Assembly: GCF_023517775.1 (NCBI RefSeq)
Contig: NZ_CP082905.1
Location: 30,116 to 94,115 of the forward strand
Length of the DNA: 64,000 nt
Reading direction: 5' to 3'
From: Mixta hanseatica
Lineage (GTDB): Bacteria > Pseudomonadota > Gammaproteobacteria > Enterobacterales > Enterobacteriaceae
Position 1 is the stretch's first letter, and each line of letters starts with the position of its first letter. The position numbers were made by a program, and so were the translations under genes. Below the pieces are notes generated by a model. That model searched no databases, was not told the origin of the DNA, and saw only the letters and a program-made list of their open reading frames with translations. Of this stretch, positions 15,914 to 23,900 are shown one piece after another.

Positions 15914-16789
15914 ATGGATAACAATAAGTTAGCTTTGGTTATAGAAGAAAAAACTAAAGATACAGGCGAAGTTATTCACCTGATACCTACACTACGTCAG
16001 ACTATCCAGCCCAAAGTCCTGTTGCGCTTAGGTGTGTTTGTTCCAACACTTAAATCTACTGGAAAGGGTGGCAGAAAAAACCACAGCATTGACGCAACAG
16101 AATCACTTTCACGCCTGTCCATTGTAGAGGGTGAAGGTTATGAGCAGATCCAGATTTATGGTCCACGCCTCGATATGGATACCGATTTTAAGGTCTGGGT
16201 CGGCATAATCTATGCGCTGTCTACGCTAAAAGTCGACAGTGAAAACCAGCTCATGGTTAATTTTGCTGATTTTGCAAAATATTGTGGCTTCGATACCAAA
16301 CGTATCGATCGGCAGCTTAAAATGCGTTTCGATGCATCTCTGACGCGGATATCCCGCACCAACATAAGCTTTGTGAAGCCCATACCCGGTACAGATGATC
16401 GAATAACCATTAACATGCATCTGGTCGAAAACACTTATTTTGACAGTAGCACGGGACAGATAGTCATTGTTCCTAACTCAAGGCTTAATACACTGTACAG
16501 GGTGGACGGTAAAACCAGACTGTATCTGAAGGCCCTACAAAAGCTTTCGCGCAAAGAGTCAGCCCAGGCACTGTACTTGTATCTGGCTGAACTGCCACCA
16601 ACGTTCTACCGGATTGGCTTTGATCGCCTACGTGAGCGTCTGCAACTGACCTCTCACCTGGGTAACCAGAACGCAACGGTTCGCAAAGCGCTGCAGCAAC
16701 TTAATGAAATTGGTTTTCTGGAATATACGGTCGAGAAAGAAGGAAAAGATTACGTTCTGAACATTCTCAAACGTAACACAAAATTATAA
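15914..16789 (+). CDS. repB: RepFIB/RepB-family replication initiator
   Basis: 291 aa from ATG 15914 (MDNNKLALVIEEKT). The frame extends up to 15872, but that part overlaps the iteron array, and 15914 matches the family start. RLGVFVPTLKS, YGPRLDMDTDFKVWVGII and the C-terminal QNATVRKALQQLNEIGFLEY agree with the IncFIB RepA family (Rep_3 superfamily, two winged helices). It binds the flanking iterons to open the origin. One iteron copy also lies inside the gene at 16490-16503. Confidence 0.9.
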   Translation: MDNNKLALVIEEKTKDTGEVIHLIPTLRQTIQPKVLLRLGVFVPTLKSTGKGGRKNHSIDATESLSRLSIVEGEGYEQIQIYGPRLDMDTDFKVWVGIIYALSTLKVDSENQLMVNFADFAKYCGFDTKRIDRQLKMRFDASLTRISRTNISFVKPIPGTDDRITINMHLVENTYFDSSTGQIVIVPNSRLNTLYRVDGKTRLYLKALQKLSRKESAQALYLYLAELPPTFYRIGFDRLRERLQLTSHLGNQNATVRKALQQLNEIGFLEYTVEKEGKDYVLNILKRNTKL

Positions 16790-16792
16790 AGC

Positions 16793-16843
16793 ACCCGGTA
16801 TAATGGATATCCACTATACCGGGCGTAATACCCGGTACAGTGG
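16793..16843 (+). repeat. iterons downstream of the initiator gene
   Basis: Three copies in mixed orientation: 16793-16806 (ACCCGGTATAATGG), 16811-16824 (CCACTATACCGGGC) and 16830-16843 (ACCCGGTACAGTGG). The bracketing of the gene by iterons is typical of RepFIB. Confidence 0.8.
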
Positions 16844-16915
16844 ATATTATTTAACTAAGACCAGTTCAGGCTACCTCATGAATCACCAGCGTTTCACAGG
16901 CACGTGAGACGGGGC

Positions 16916-16999
16916 TTATTTTAAGCGTTCCAGAACGATAATGATGATGGCCATTATCGGATGGATCAGCTTAAAGAAGAATAAAAGCTTATTGAGCAT
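16916..16999 (-). CDS. small hydrophobic peptide, 27 aa, type I toxin-like
   Basis: ATG at 16999 opens 27 codons beginning MLNKLLFFFKLIHPIMAIII and ending in a charged tail (LERLK). It is a single membrane-spanning peptide with a purine-rich AAGAGATGAAAA before the start. It lies just beyond the FIB iterons, with a pair of 21-bp direct repeats upstream. The layout resembles plasmid type I toxin genes, where a long 5' UTR pairs with an antisense RNA. I see no homology to Hok. Confidence 0.45.
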   Translation of the reverse strand: MLNKLLFFFKLIHPIMAIIIIVLERLK

Positions 17000-17070
17000 T
17001 TTTTCATCTCTTGCCGGGTAAGGTCCTTGCGCGAGTGCCTCTGGGTTACCCTTCGCGCCTGGTGCAACGG

Positions 17071-17091
17071 ACCTACAGACGTCACACCTGA
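17071..17091 (+). repeat. 21-bp direct repeat, copy a
   Basis: ACCTACAGACGTCACACCTG plus A, identical at 17270-17290. The 178 bases between hold no convincing gene. Confidence 0.8.
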
Positions 17092-17269
17092 CATACCTGG
17101 TTCAGGCTGGAACAGTTCACCGGTCCCCACCAGTTACCTGTTCTGGGATTTATTCCTAATAACAAAAAAATTTATTTACCCTAGTAATATCAGCAGGTTT
17201 CTTCCGGAAGCCTTACGCGTTATTTTGCCTTTCTTGAAAGCCAGTTTGCGATTCGTTATCCTTTAATGC

Positions 17270-17290
17270 ACCTACAGACGTCACACCTGA
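17270..17290 (+). repeat. 21-bp direct repeat, copy b
   Basis: Identical to 17071-17091. It lies upstream of the terminator at 17341. Confidence 0.8.
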
Positions 17291-17340
17291 TTGATGGGAT
17301 GTCTAAAACAAAGCCGGTTCCCCAGCCAGGCTTTGAACTA

Positions 17341-17363
17341 AACCCGCTACGGCGGGTTTTTTT
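17341..17363 (+). terminator. rho-independent terminator
   Basis: AACCCGC-TACG-GCGGGTT stem followed by seven T. There is no clear protein gene before it on the plus strand, so it may end a small RNA that starts near the 21-bp repeats. Confidence 0.65.
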
Positions 17364-17526
17364 ATACGTATAAGGTTGCTTTGTTGATAACCACTCCGGG
17401 CATAAGCGCTATATGTTGTGCTTGTTGTTTATAAAATAACAACATAGTGAGTATTCTAGTAATTAATCGCGTCTAAACAAGCCTTGATTTTCGCAAAGAA
17501 TTCGTGATCGCAAGGTGGTTAATTCC

Positions 17527-17775
17527 CTAAGTCCACGTTTCATAAAGCCAGCTAACTAAGTCAATTGTTTGAAAAAAAAACTTTAGAATTTGATCGAGCG
17601 CCTGGTTCTTGTGCATGTCGCTATTTTTTACGTTTCTGACAGGCTTTACCTTATGCGCGTAGCGCATGGGAAGGGACAAAGGCTGTTTCATGTCACGCTG
17701 ATGTCGAACGTCCCTGGAGACGCGCCGCAGGCGCCACAAAGCTATAAATTGCACAACTCCCACCACTCCCTGCAA
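17527..17775 (-). CDS. RepA4-like ORF downstream of the IncFII origin
   Basis: 82 aa, basic (RLRRVSRDVRHQRDMKQPLS), ending LVSWLYETWT. Its place beyond oriR and its general character recall repA4 of R1/R100, a non-essential ORF. This is from memory of position and wording, not an alignment. There is no clear ribosome-binding site. Confidence 0.4.
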   Translation of the reverse strand: MQGVVGVVQFIALWRLRRVSRDVRHQRDMKQPLSLPMRYAHKVKPVRNVKNSDMHKNQALDQILKFFFQTIDLVSWLYETWT

Positions 17776-17883
17776 AGCCTGACGGGCTTATCGCGATAAA
17801 TCAGGTTATCTAAGCCCTTTAGCCCCGGTGAGCGGGCTTAACGGCGCAGAGCGACGTTAAGGGCGTGATTTCCGGGGTCTTGT

Positions 17884-17912
17884 CCTCTGACGGCGTTTAA
17901 GGCCGTCAGAGG
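17884..17912. repeat. GC-rich hairpin in the IncFII origin-distal region
   Basis: CCTCTGACGGC pairs with GCCGTCAGAGG around a 7-base loop. A second hairpin, CCGGGCC-GAA-GGCCCGG, lies at about 17956-17972. 17776-18240 holds no gene; it is structured DNA beyond oriR. Confidence 0.6.
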
Positions 17913-18239
17913 CTAGAGGCTTAGTTACATCATTCATTAAAGCCACTCCTGTTCCGGGCCGAAGGCCCGGGCGGGCGGGGCTTTTAATGGGTAGGGATAC
18001 GCTGATGTTACCGATATTTCCGATCCAGTTAACAGGCTTCTCTTCTTATGTTGTAACTAATATCATGCCCAACGCGAAGCGGTGGGAGGAACTTAATATC
18101 TGAGCGGCGCGGCCGTCAGGCCACTGCAAGCGAAGGCTACTTTTTTTTATTCACAATCTTACCGAAGATAAAGGATCACCATGCTACGTAAGTAAGCAGG
18201 GGATTAACTACAGGGTTTAGGAAGGTTTTGCGGGTTATG

Positions 18240-18454
18240 TGTTCTCTGTTTCCAGCTTTGTCCAGTTATTAGATTGCGGATTTATGTGGATAACCGGAAT
18301 GGAGGCCTAAAAAAAGACGCTGTCGCGTCCCGTATTTCCTTTTTTACTACTGTGAAACATTCGTAAGCTCAAAATACAGCCATTTTTATGAACCAGAACC
18401 AACGCCAAAAGCCCCAAAGAGGGGCATGATTTAGACAAAGTCTTTAGTGAACAG
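18240..18454 (-). other. IncFII oriR and CIS region
   Basis: A DnaA box (TTATCCACA on the minus strand, 18285-18293) lies about 160 bases beyond the repA stop. Between them is a hairpin-rich stretch (for example GCCCC/GGGGC near 18410-18424). In IncFII plasmids this segment is CIS, where transcription pauses and RepA is loaded, followed by oriR. Confidence 0.7.
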
Positions 18455-19501
18455 CTACGCTGGCGGTACGCCTGACTGGAAAAGCTCCATCTGGTACAGC
18501 TGTTGAATGGCCAGCTTTTCCAGCCGATCGGATGAGCAATAATAGGCTTCATCTGCCGACATGGATTTAAGAATATGTGTGGCCATCTCATGGACCTGAG
18601 CGTCCCACGGTAACTTCGCCAGTCTGTTGGCCCGTTTACGCTTTGCAGCCAGCTCGCGCCGGCGTTTGAGTGCCTGAGACGTCATTTTTTCTGCCCAGCG
18701 CCGGCGTGCAGCCTGTGGAGAAATGTCTTCATCCTCCGTCATTAGGCCCATTTCAATCAGCTGATGTCGTTCTTCGCTTCTTCTCAGTGCTTTTTCCTGC
18801 TCTTTTGCCAGTTTGACCAGATCGACGCCGAGTGCACGGAAACCTTTTTCTGTGATCCAGACGTATTTTGGTAACCATTGTTTAGCTGCACGGTCCCATT
18901 CCAGCTCACGCGATACATCAAGCAGACCAAACCTGATTTGCTCTTTGAGAAGGCGTGAAATCCGGGGAACCGTGATCTCCTGATCTTTAATCACATTACC
19001 CTTACTGTCTTTTGGGCTGAGTTCTCTGGCCAGTCGCGAAACACACATACCGACAGAATGCTTACCGGCATCACAGAAACTGATGAGAACAGGCCACATA
19101 GCATCCAGCAGGCGCTGTTTTTCGGGACGGAATGCGTATTTACGCCCCGCTTCAATGCGACCCTGAACATAGATTGGATGGCGGGACATATGAATGCGAA
19201 TCTGCGTGGTACCGGTCGCTTTATCCGTTTTTACGAGCCGGTTATAGGCGTAACCCAGCTGACCACCCAGCGTGCGGTAATGAGATGGCCGGAACCAGCG
19301 TGGATTTTCACACTTTGGCTTCGTGGAATGATTACCCCGCCGGCGCTTCGTTGGTTTTTTCAGCGGTAAGTGAACGGAATCGCCGCTTTCAGAAACCAGA
19401 AAGGAGGTAATTTCTCCGGCATCTACGCGTTGCCAGAAACGTACCTGCGCTTCTTCATCAAGCTGACTCCAGTGCACAGAGGCGTGATTTTTATCAGCCA
19501 T
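18455..19501 (-). CDS. repA: IncFII-family replication initiator RepA
   Basis: 348 aa, MADKNHASVHWSQLDEEAQV. The central RWFRPSHYRTLGGQLGYAYN and IHMSRHPIYVQGR match the RepA1 family of IncFII, and the tail is strongly basic (KRRRELAAKRKRANRLAKL). It acts in cis at oriR. AAGGAG precedes the ATG. The start overlaps the stop of the leader ORF by 8 bases (AATGGCTGA), which implies the coupled translation controlled by CopA. Confidence 0.93.
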   Translation of the reverse strand: MADKNHASVHWSQLDEEAQVRFWQRVDAGEITSFLVSESGDSVHLPLKKPTKRRRGNHSTKPKCENPRWFRPSHYRTLGGQLGYAYNRLVKTDKATGTTQIRIHMSRHPIYVQGRIEAGRKYAFRPEKQRLLDAMWPVLISFCDAGKHSVGMCVSRLARELSPKDSKGNVIKDQEITVPRISRLLKEQIRFGLLDVSRELEWDRAAKQWLPKYVWITEKGFRALGVDLVKLAKEQEKALRRSEERHQLIEMGLMTEDEDISPQAARRRWAEKMTSQALKRRRELAAKRKRANRLAKLPWDAQVHEMATHILKSMSADEAYYCSSDRLEKLAIQQLYQMELFQSGVPPA

Positions 19502-19658
19502 TTAGCCGCTCCTTACCATGCTGAGCATAGTGACGAACGACATCATGATCGGAAAGAAATCGATTCAGAATTCCTTCACGCCTGGCAGAACCGATGAAAC
19601 GTAGAGAAGGGGTGTTTTTCTGGACGGAATTCCAGAATGAATTTTGCGCGTCAGCCAT
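19494..19658 (-). CDS. leader ORF coupled to repA (Tap role), 54 aa
   Basis: ATG at 19658 with a strong GGAAGGA 4 bases upstream opens 54 codons (MADAQNSFWNSVQKNTPSLR...), ending eight bases inside repA. In R1 the 24-aa Tap leader must be translated to allow repA translation, and CopA blocks it. Here the leader is more than twice as long and unlike Tap in sequence. Function is inferred from position and overlap. Confidence 0.7.
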   Translation of the reverse strand: MADAQNSFWNSVQKNTPSLRFIGSARREGILNRFLSDHDVVRHYAQHGKERLNG

Positions 19659-19704
19659 TCCTTCCTGCGCTTATGTTGCACAGAAGGAGTGAGCACAGAA
19701 GGTG

Positions 19705-19733
19705 TTGTCTTTTTCTGAGCATGAAACTATACT
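19705..19733 (+). promoter_or_regulatory. promoter of the CopA antisense RNA
   Basis: TTGTCT (19705-19710), 17-base spacer, TATACT (19728-19733): a good sigma-70 promoter pointing to the CopA hairpin. Confidence 0.7.
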
Positions 19734-19739
19734 CCCCGT

Positions 19740-19823
19740 ATAGAGCAACAGCTTCTATACAGTTAAGTGGACCCCGTTAATCTTTCGTCTCCGCCAAGAA
19801 ACATGAAGATTATCGGGGTTTTT
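19740..19823 (+). ncRNA. copA: CopA antisense RNA (copy-number control of IncFII)
   Basis: The RNA would run from about 19740 to the T run at 19819-19823. Its main stem-loop, 19772-19818, pairs CCCCG...TAATCTT with GAAGATTA...CGGGG, and the loop carries CGCCAAG, close to the R1 CopA loop. It is complementary to the repA leader mRNA ahead of the leader ORF. Confidence 0.8.
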
Positions 19824-19941
19824 GCTTTTCTGGCTCAGCTAAAATGCTGTTAAACCAGTTCCCTGCCACCTTACGGCGTGGCCAACCAGTAAATCCTGCT
19901 TATCCGTAATCTACCACTTCAAACTCAGTTCAGTAAAGGCT

Positions 19942-20178
19942 TTACTCTAAAAGGCCTCGCTTTCTGAGCTCGTCCTCTATAAGTTTTTCAACAAACTGAG
20001 CCTGATTAACGCCTTCCCGTTTACACTCATTTATCATCAGATCTTTTAACGGGTTACGCACAAAAACCTTTATTTCTTTATGCGTTAGCCGTTTCCTGGC
20101 CACAGCGGCAAGCTGCTTTTCAGAATCCGTCATCCGTCTGACTTTTTTAGAGGAAGTAACCGTTTGATCACGCGGCAT
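19942..20178 (-). CDS. copB: CopB/RepA2 transcriptional repressor of repA
   Basis: 78 aa from the ATG at 20178 ([20 protein letters not shown]), with GGAGG upstream; the frame to 20262 lacks a site. [35 protein letters not shown] and [12 protein letters not shown] match CopB of R1. It represses the repA promoter lying between copB and copA. Confidence 0.9.
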   Translation of the reverse strand: MPRDQTVTSSKKVRRMTDSEKQLAAVARKRLTHKEIKVFVRNPLKDLMINECKREGVNQAQFVEKLIEDELRKRGLLE

Positions 20179-20324
20179 TAGCGCTACCTCCAGAATGAGA
20201 TTTTCTGCAGGATAACACAGCTTTAAAAAAGTGGGTTTACATAATTTTGCCCAGCTATCCACTGGCGTCTGGACAGGATGAGCTTACGGAGTAAAGAATT
20301 TATTCTTTTAAAATGGTCGTGAAT

Positions 20325-20347
20325 GGTCAGGATTTTCAATCCTGACC
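20325..20347. terminator. perfect inverted repeat between copB and the tra operon end
   Basis: GGTCAGGATT-TTC-AATCCTGACC, a 10-bp perfect stem. It lies about 40 bases beyond the last tra-operon gene and probably ends tra transcription. 20179-20386 contains no gene, and no finO is seen. Confidence 0.5.
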
Positions 20348-20386
20348 GTGAGGGACCGGCCAACCGCAGGGCGGCAGGCCGTTTGT

Positions 20387-20898
20387 TCATTCTGCTTTGC
20401 CGGTTACAAGCACGTTCATCAGCCCTAAATCTGAATACGCGTAGCGCAGCAGCTGCAGGCCGGCAAAGAACACTGCCGTGTTCAGAAAGGGCAGCAGCCA
20501 CAGGCTCATGTTGTGCATGGCCATGCCGGCCAGCGGTGGCATGATAAGCGCGCTCACACCCGTGGCCACAAACACAGCAGTCAGGTTTCGTCCGCGAGCA
20601 AAGCGTCCTTTTTCACGTCTCACCAGCTGCGGGTGCAGCAGAAGGGTCACGGGCATCATCCCGGGGCGGCTTTTCATTTCCCGGATACGTGCCGTTTCGG
20701 CGTCCGTCAGGTTATGTATACCTGAAAAGTCCTGAATAAATGCCTCCACCACGCTCTGCACGACCTCACTGCAGCGGGGCTCGCCCCCCCCTTACTCCAG
20801 CGTCGAAGCAGCGCGCCTTTAGCCCTGAATTCAGGCAGCCAGGCCATCAGCATCATCAGGGAAACGGCCGCAGTGGCCGCAATCAGCAGTAATGTCAT
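20387..20898 (-). pseudogene. membrane protein downstream of traI, frame interrupted at a G8 run
   Basis: The ATG at 20898 (MTLLLIAATAAVSLMMLMAW) follows GGAG and overlaps the traI end. The frame stops after 63 codons, at 20707. A second frame covers 20387-20761 with two more membrane helices (LTAVFVATGVSALIMPPLAG and NMSLWLLPFLNTAVFFAGLQ). They join if one base is added in the run of eight G at 20784-20791, giving one protein of about 170 aa with an N-terminal anchor, a cytoplasmic segment and two C-terminal helices. It could be a sequencing error, a real mutation or a slippage switch. The family is unknown; the place is that of traX in F. Confidence 0.6.
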
Positions 20899-20903
20899 AG
20901 GGT

Positions 20904-23900
20904 CTACTCCAGCGTTTTTTGGGGTTTATGGCCAAACTCCGGCTCGGGTTCGCTGCGCTCATGGCGCATGACGTTTACTCCATCGTTCATCATCGTGGCG
21001 CGGTCTTCCCGCTCCGGCGACAGGTGATAGTCGCGGTAATCGAATGCCTCCTCTTCACGCAGCTCTTCCAGTGCCGCCGCAAGCGCAGCCTCGCGTTCGC
21101 TGTCCCTGTCATCCGGTGCGCTCCGCGCCTCATCGGGCATGACGGGTTCCGGCTCTTTCTCCTCCTGCTCCTGTGCCGCTTTAACGGCTTTCTCCAGCGC
21201 CTCGGCCTCGCGACGATCCAGCTCCTCACCCCCCGACTCTGCAGCTGCCGGCGCATTCCTGTCATCGTGACGCTCACTGTGTTCAGCCGCGAGCACCACC
21301 GGGCTGTCCGGGTTGTCCTTCATCAGCTGCAGCGCCTCAGCAATATCCGCGGCTTCCAGCACCTTTCCGTGCTTTTCCCCACGCTGCAGCACGATGCGGC
21401 TGCCGTCCGCTGCCCCTTCATAGTGAGCGGCAGAAAAATCCACTTCCCCGCTTGAGGGCGAAACGGGAACGTGCCAGTTGCCCCGCTGTCTTCCGTGCTC
21501 GTTAATAACCGGCCAGAGCATCTCCGGCGTTTTACCCGCCATAAACCGCGCATCCGCCGTCAGGTCCTGGTCAACCCGGTCCGCCAGTCGCGTCCCGGAC
21601 ACCGGCAGGCTTTTCTCCCATGCCTGCACCTCCCGTCCCGCACGCACGTCCTCCGCCCGCATCAGCACGTCGTGCACCGTCTGGCGCCGCCCGCTTTTGC
21701 TTTCAACCCGGTCGGCCCAGCCGGACAGGTTGTCGAAGTAGGTCTGAACGTGTTCTTTTGCCCTTGAGAGCTGCACATAGGTGCTGTCCAGGGCGGCCAT
21801 CATTTTGCGCGCCCCCTCTTCCCCGAACAGGCCAATCAGGTATTTTACTGACGCGCCCTGCGAGCTGTAGGTGGTGACGCCGTAGCCGTAGTCCAGATGA
21901 CGGTCGGCGTAACGCGCGGCCGGCTCAAATGACAGCTGACGGTCGCCGGTATCAAGCGTGATTTTTCCGTCCGCCGCAATGCCTGACACCACGGCCATGT
22001 CGCTGGCGCGCAGGTTGCGGTCGCGGTCGGTGGCCGTCAGGCGGATTTTTTCACCGGGGCTGATTTCCCTCGTCACCTCCTCAAATACCGCCACCTCTTC
22101 CTTGCGCAGTTCGGCAGGTCTGACCCAGCGGTCAGCGGCTCCGTCAAGCCCGGCCATGCGCACCACGCCGCTTTCTGCGTCTGTTTTGCCGATCCGGTAA
22201 TACTGTTCGCCCCGCTTAACCACTTTCCCCTCCTGCTCTTCCCAGAACGCCTGCCGCCCGAGGTCGGCATTACTGTTATTAATGCGCATCAGCAGCGGCA
22301 GCGTGACACCGTCACCCAGCGTGCCCTGCTCCCGAAGGCGCGCATGCACCGCCTCATTTATGGCCTGGCGATCGGCATTGAGCTCCGTCACGATAAGCGT
22401 GTTGTCACGCGCCTCCGCCGTGCGCCCGCTGTAATCGTCCGCAATAAGGCCGATGAGGTCCGGGCCCGTTTTCTCATCCGGACCGGTCTCCTCTTTTTCC
22501 ATTTTGCTGCCGTCCATCGTGCTGCTTTCCGGCACGTAGGCGCCCGGCTGGCGCGGCACGCTCTGCGGGCTGGTTTCGGCCGTTATCCGTACCGCCTCAC
22601 GCACGTTGCCGGCAATAACGGCCTCCACGGCAGGCTTCAGCGCGGGGATCTGACGCACGATTTCCTTCATCACCGCGACATCGGCCGCGCTGCGTTCAAG
22701 CGCCAGTGCAAAGGGCGCACCGGACTCCAGCGATTTCAGCTGGTCCTGGTCACCGCTCAGAACGGCGCGGCCGCCGCCTTCGGCGATCACGTTCATCAGC
22801 GAGGCCATCTGGGCGTTGCCGTTCATGGACGATTCATCGATGACAAAGAGGGTGTTTCGGAAGTCACGCGCCTGCCCGGCGGCCTGCCACTGGCTGCTTT
22901 CGCTGAGAAAGCTGGCGATGGTCTGCGAAGGAATGCCCGCGTCGGAAAGTTCACTGACGGCGCGGTGCGTGGGTGCCAGGCCGCGAATTTCCGGGCCGTC
23001 CGCCACGGCTGCCAGCGCCGCCGCCACGGTGCGGTACTGCGTGGTTTTCCCCACCCCGGCGTAACCCTGGATGGCGGTGAAGCGGTCGCGCGTGGTCAGG
23101 ATAAGGTTGCCCGCCCCGCGCTGCCCCTCCGTCAGGCCAGCCGCGTTCTCCTCACTCAGCCCCCCTGTCAGCAGCGGCTTCACGCTGTTTTTTCCTTCGG
23201 CGACGTGGCGCAGGATAGATACTTCGTTTTCAAAGTTTTCGCGCGAGATGTATCTGCCTGCCGCGCCCTGCTCCGCGCTGAGTTCAAAAATCTCGCCGCG
23301 CTGCACCAGGCGTGACAGCTCCTCCTGCGCACGATCGGGGGTTATGCTGCGGTCTGTACTGATAACGTTAGCCAGCACCCGGACCCCCGTGAACGTGACG
23401 TCCGTGCCGGCGGCTTTCTCAATGGCCAGGCGCATTACGCGCTCCGGCTGCGACATCCTGCGCGATTCCAGCTCGCGCAGCGCGTCGGTCAGGTCGCTTT
23501 CGCCCGAGAGCGACTTAATGCCCTGCGTCACGCTCACCACCGGGCGGTTTTCCTCCAGCCGGCGGCCGATGGTGACCTCGTCCAGCGGGGTGAAGGCGAT
23601 GACATTTGAGCCGCTGCGGCGCAGCATGTTGACGGTCGCGTCGTTCACTTCTTTGCCCGCCAGCACCGCCACCACGCTGCCCTCCGTGCGCCGCGTGGCA
23701 CCAAAGGACTCTGTATAGGCGTAATCGGCGTACAGCGGCGCGTTGCGGTCCAGCTTCACGCGCTCGCCTTTTGCGTTTTCCATCAGGATGACGTCCTTAA
23801 ACAGCCAGCGTCCCTCTTTCACACCGGTGACGGTCAGCCGCTCGCCGCTGCCGGCACGGCTGCCGAGCTCAGCCGTGGCGCGCAGCTGCTCGCCCTCTCG

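Noticed and set aside
17092..17269. Protein gene between the 21-bp repeats (frame ending at 17266)
   Set aside because: The in-frame start would lie in the repeat and leader region, no ribosome-binding site is visible, and the composition is not protein-like.
20179..20386. finO between copB and the tra operon
   Set aside because: No frame in this stretch resembles FinO; it holds only an inverted repeat.
22344..23315. Long plus-strand frames opposite traI, and similar ones opposite traD (26990-28195), traH (32890-34380), traF (34437-35501), traB (44227-45324) and frmA (10716-11894)
   Set aside because: They are antisense shadows of clear genes in GC-rich sequence; their products are rich in Arg, His and Ala and they lack ribosome-binding sites.
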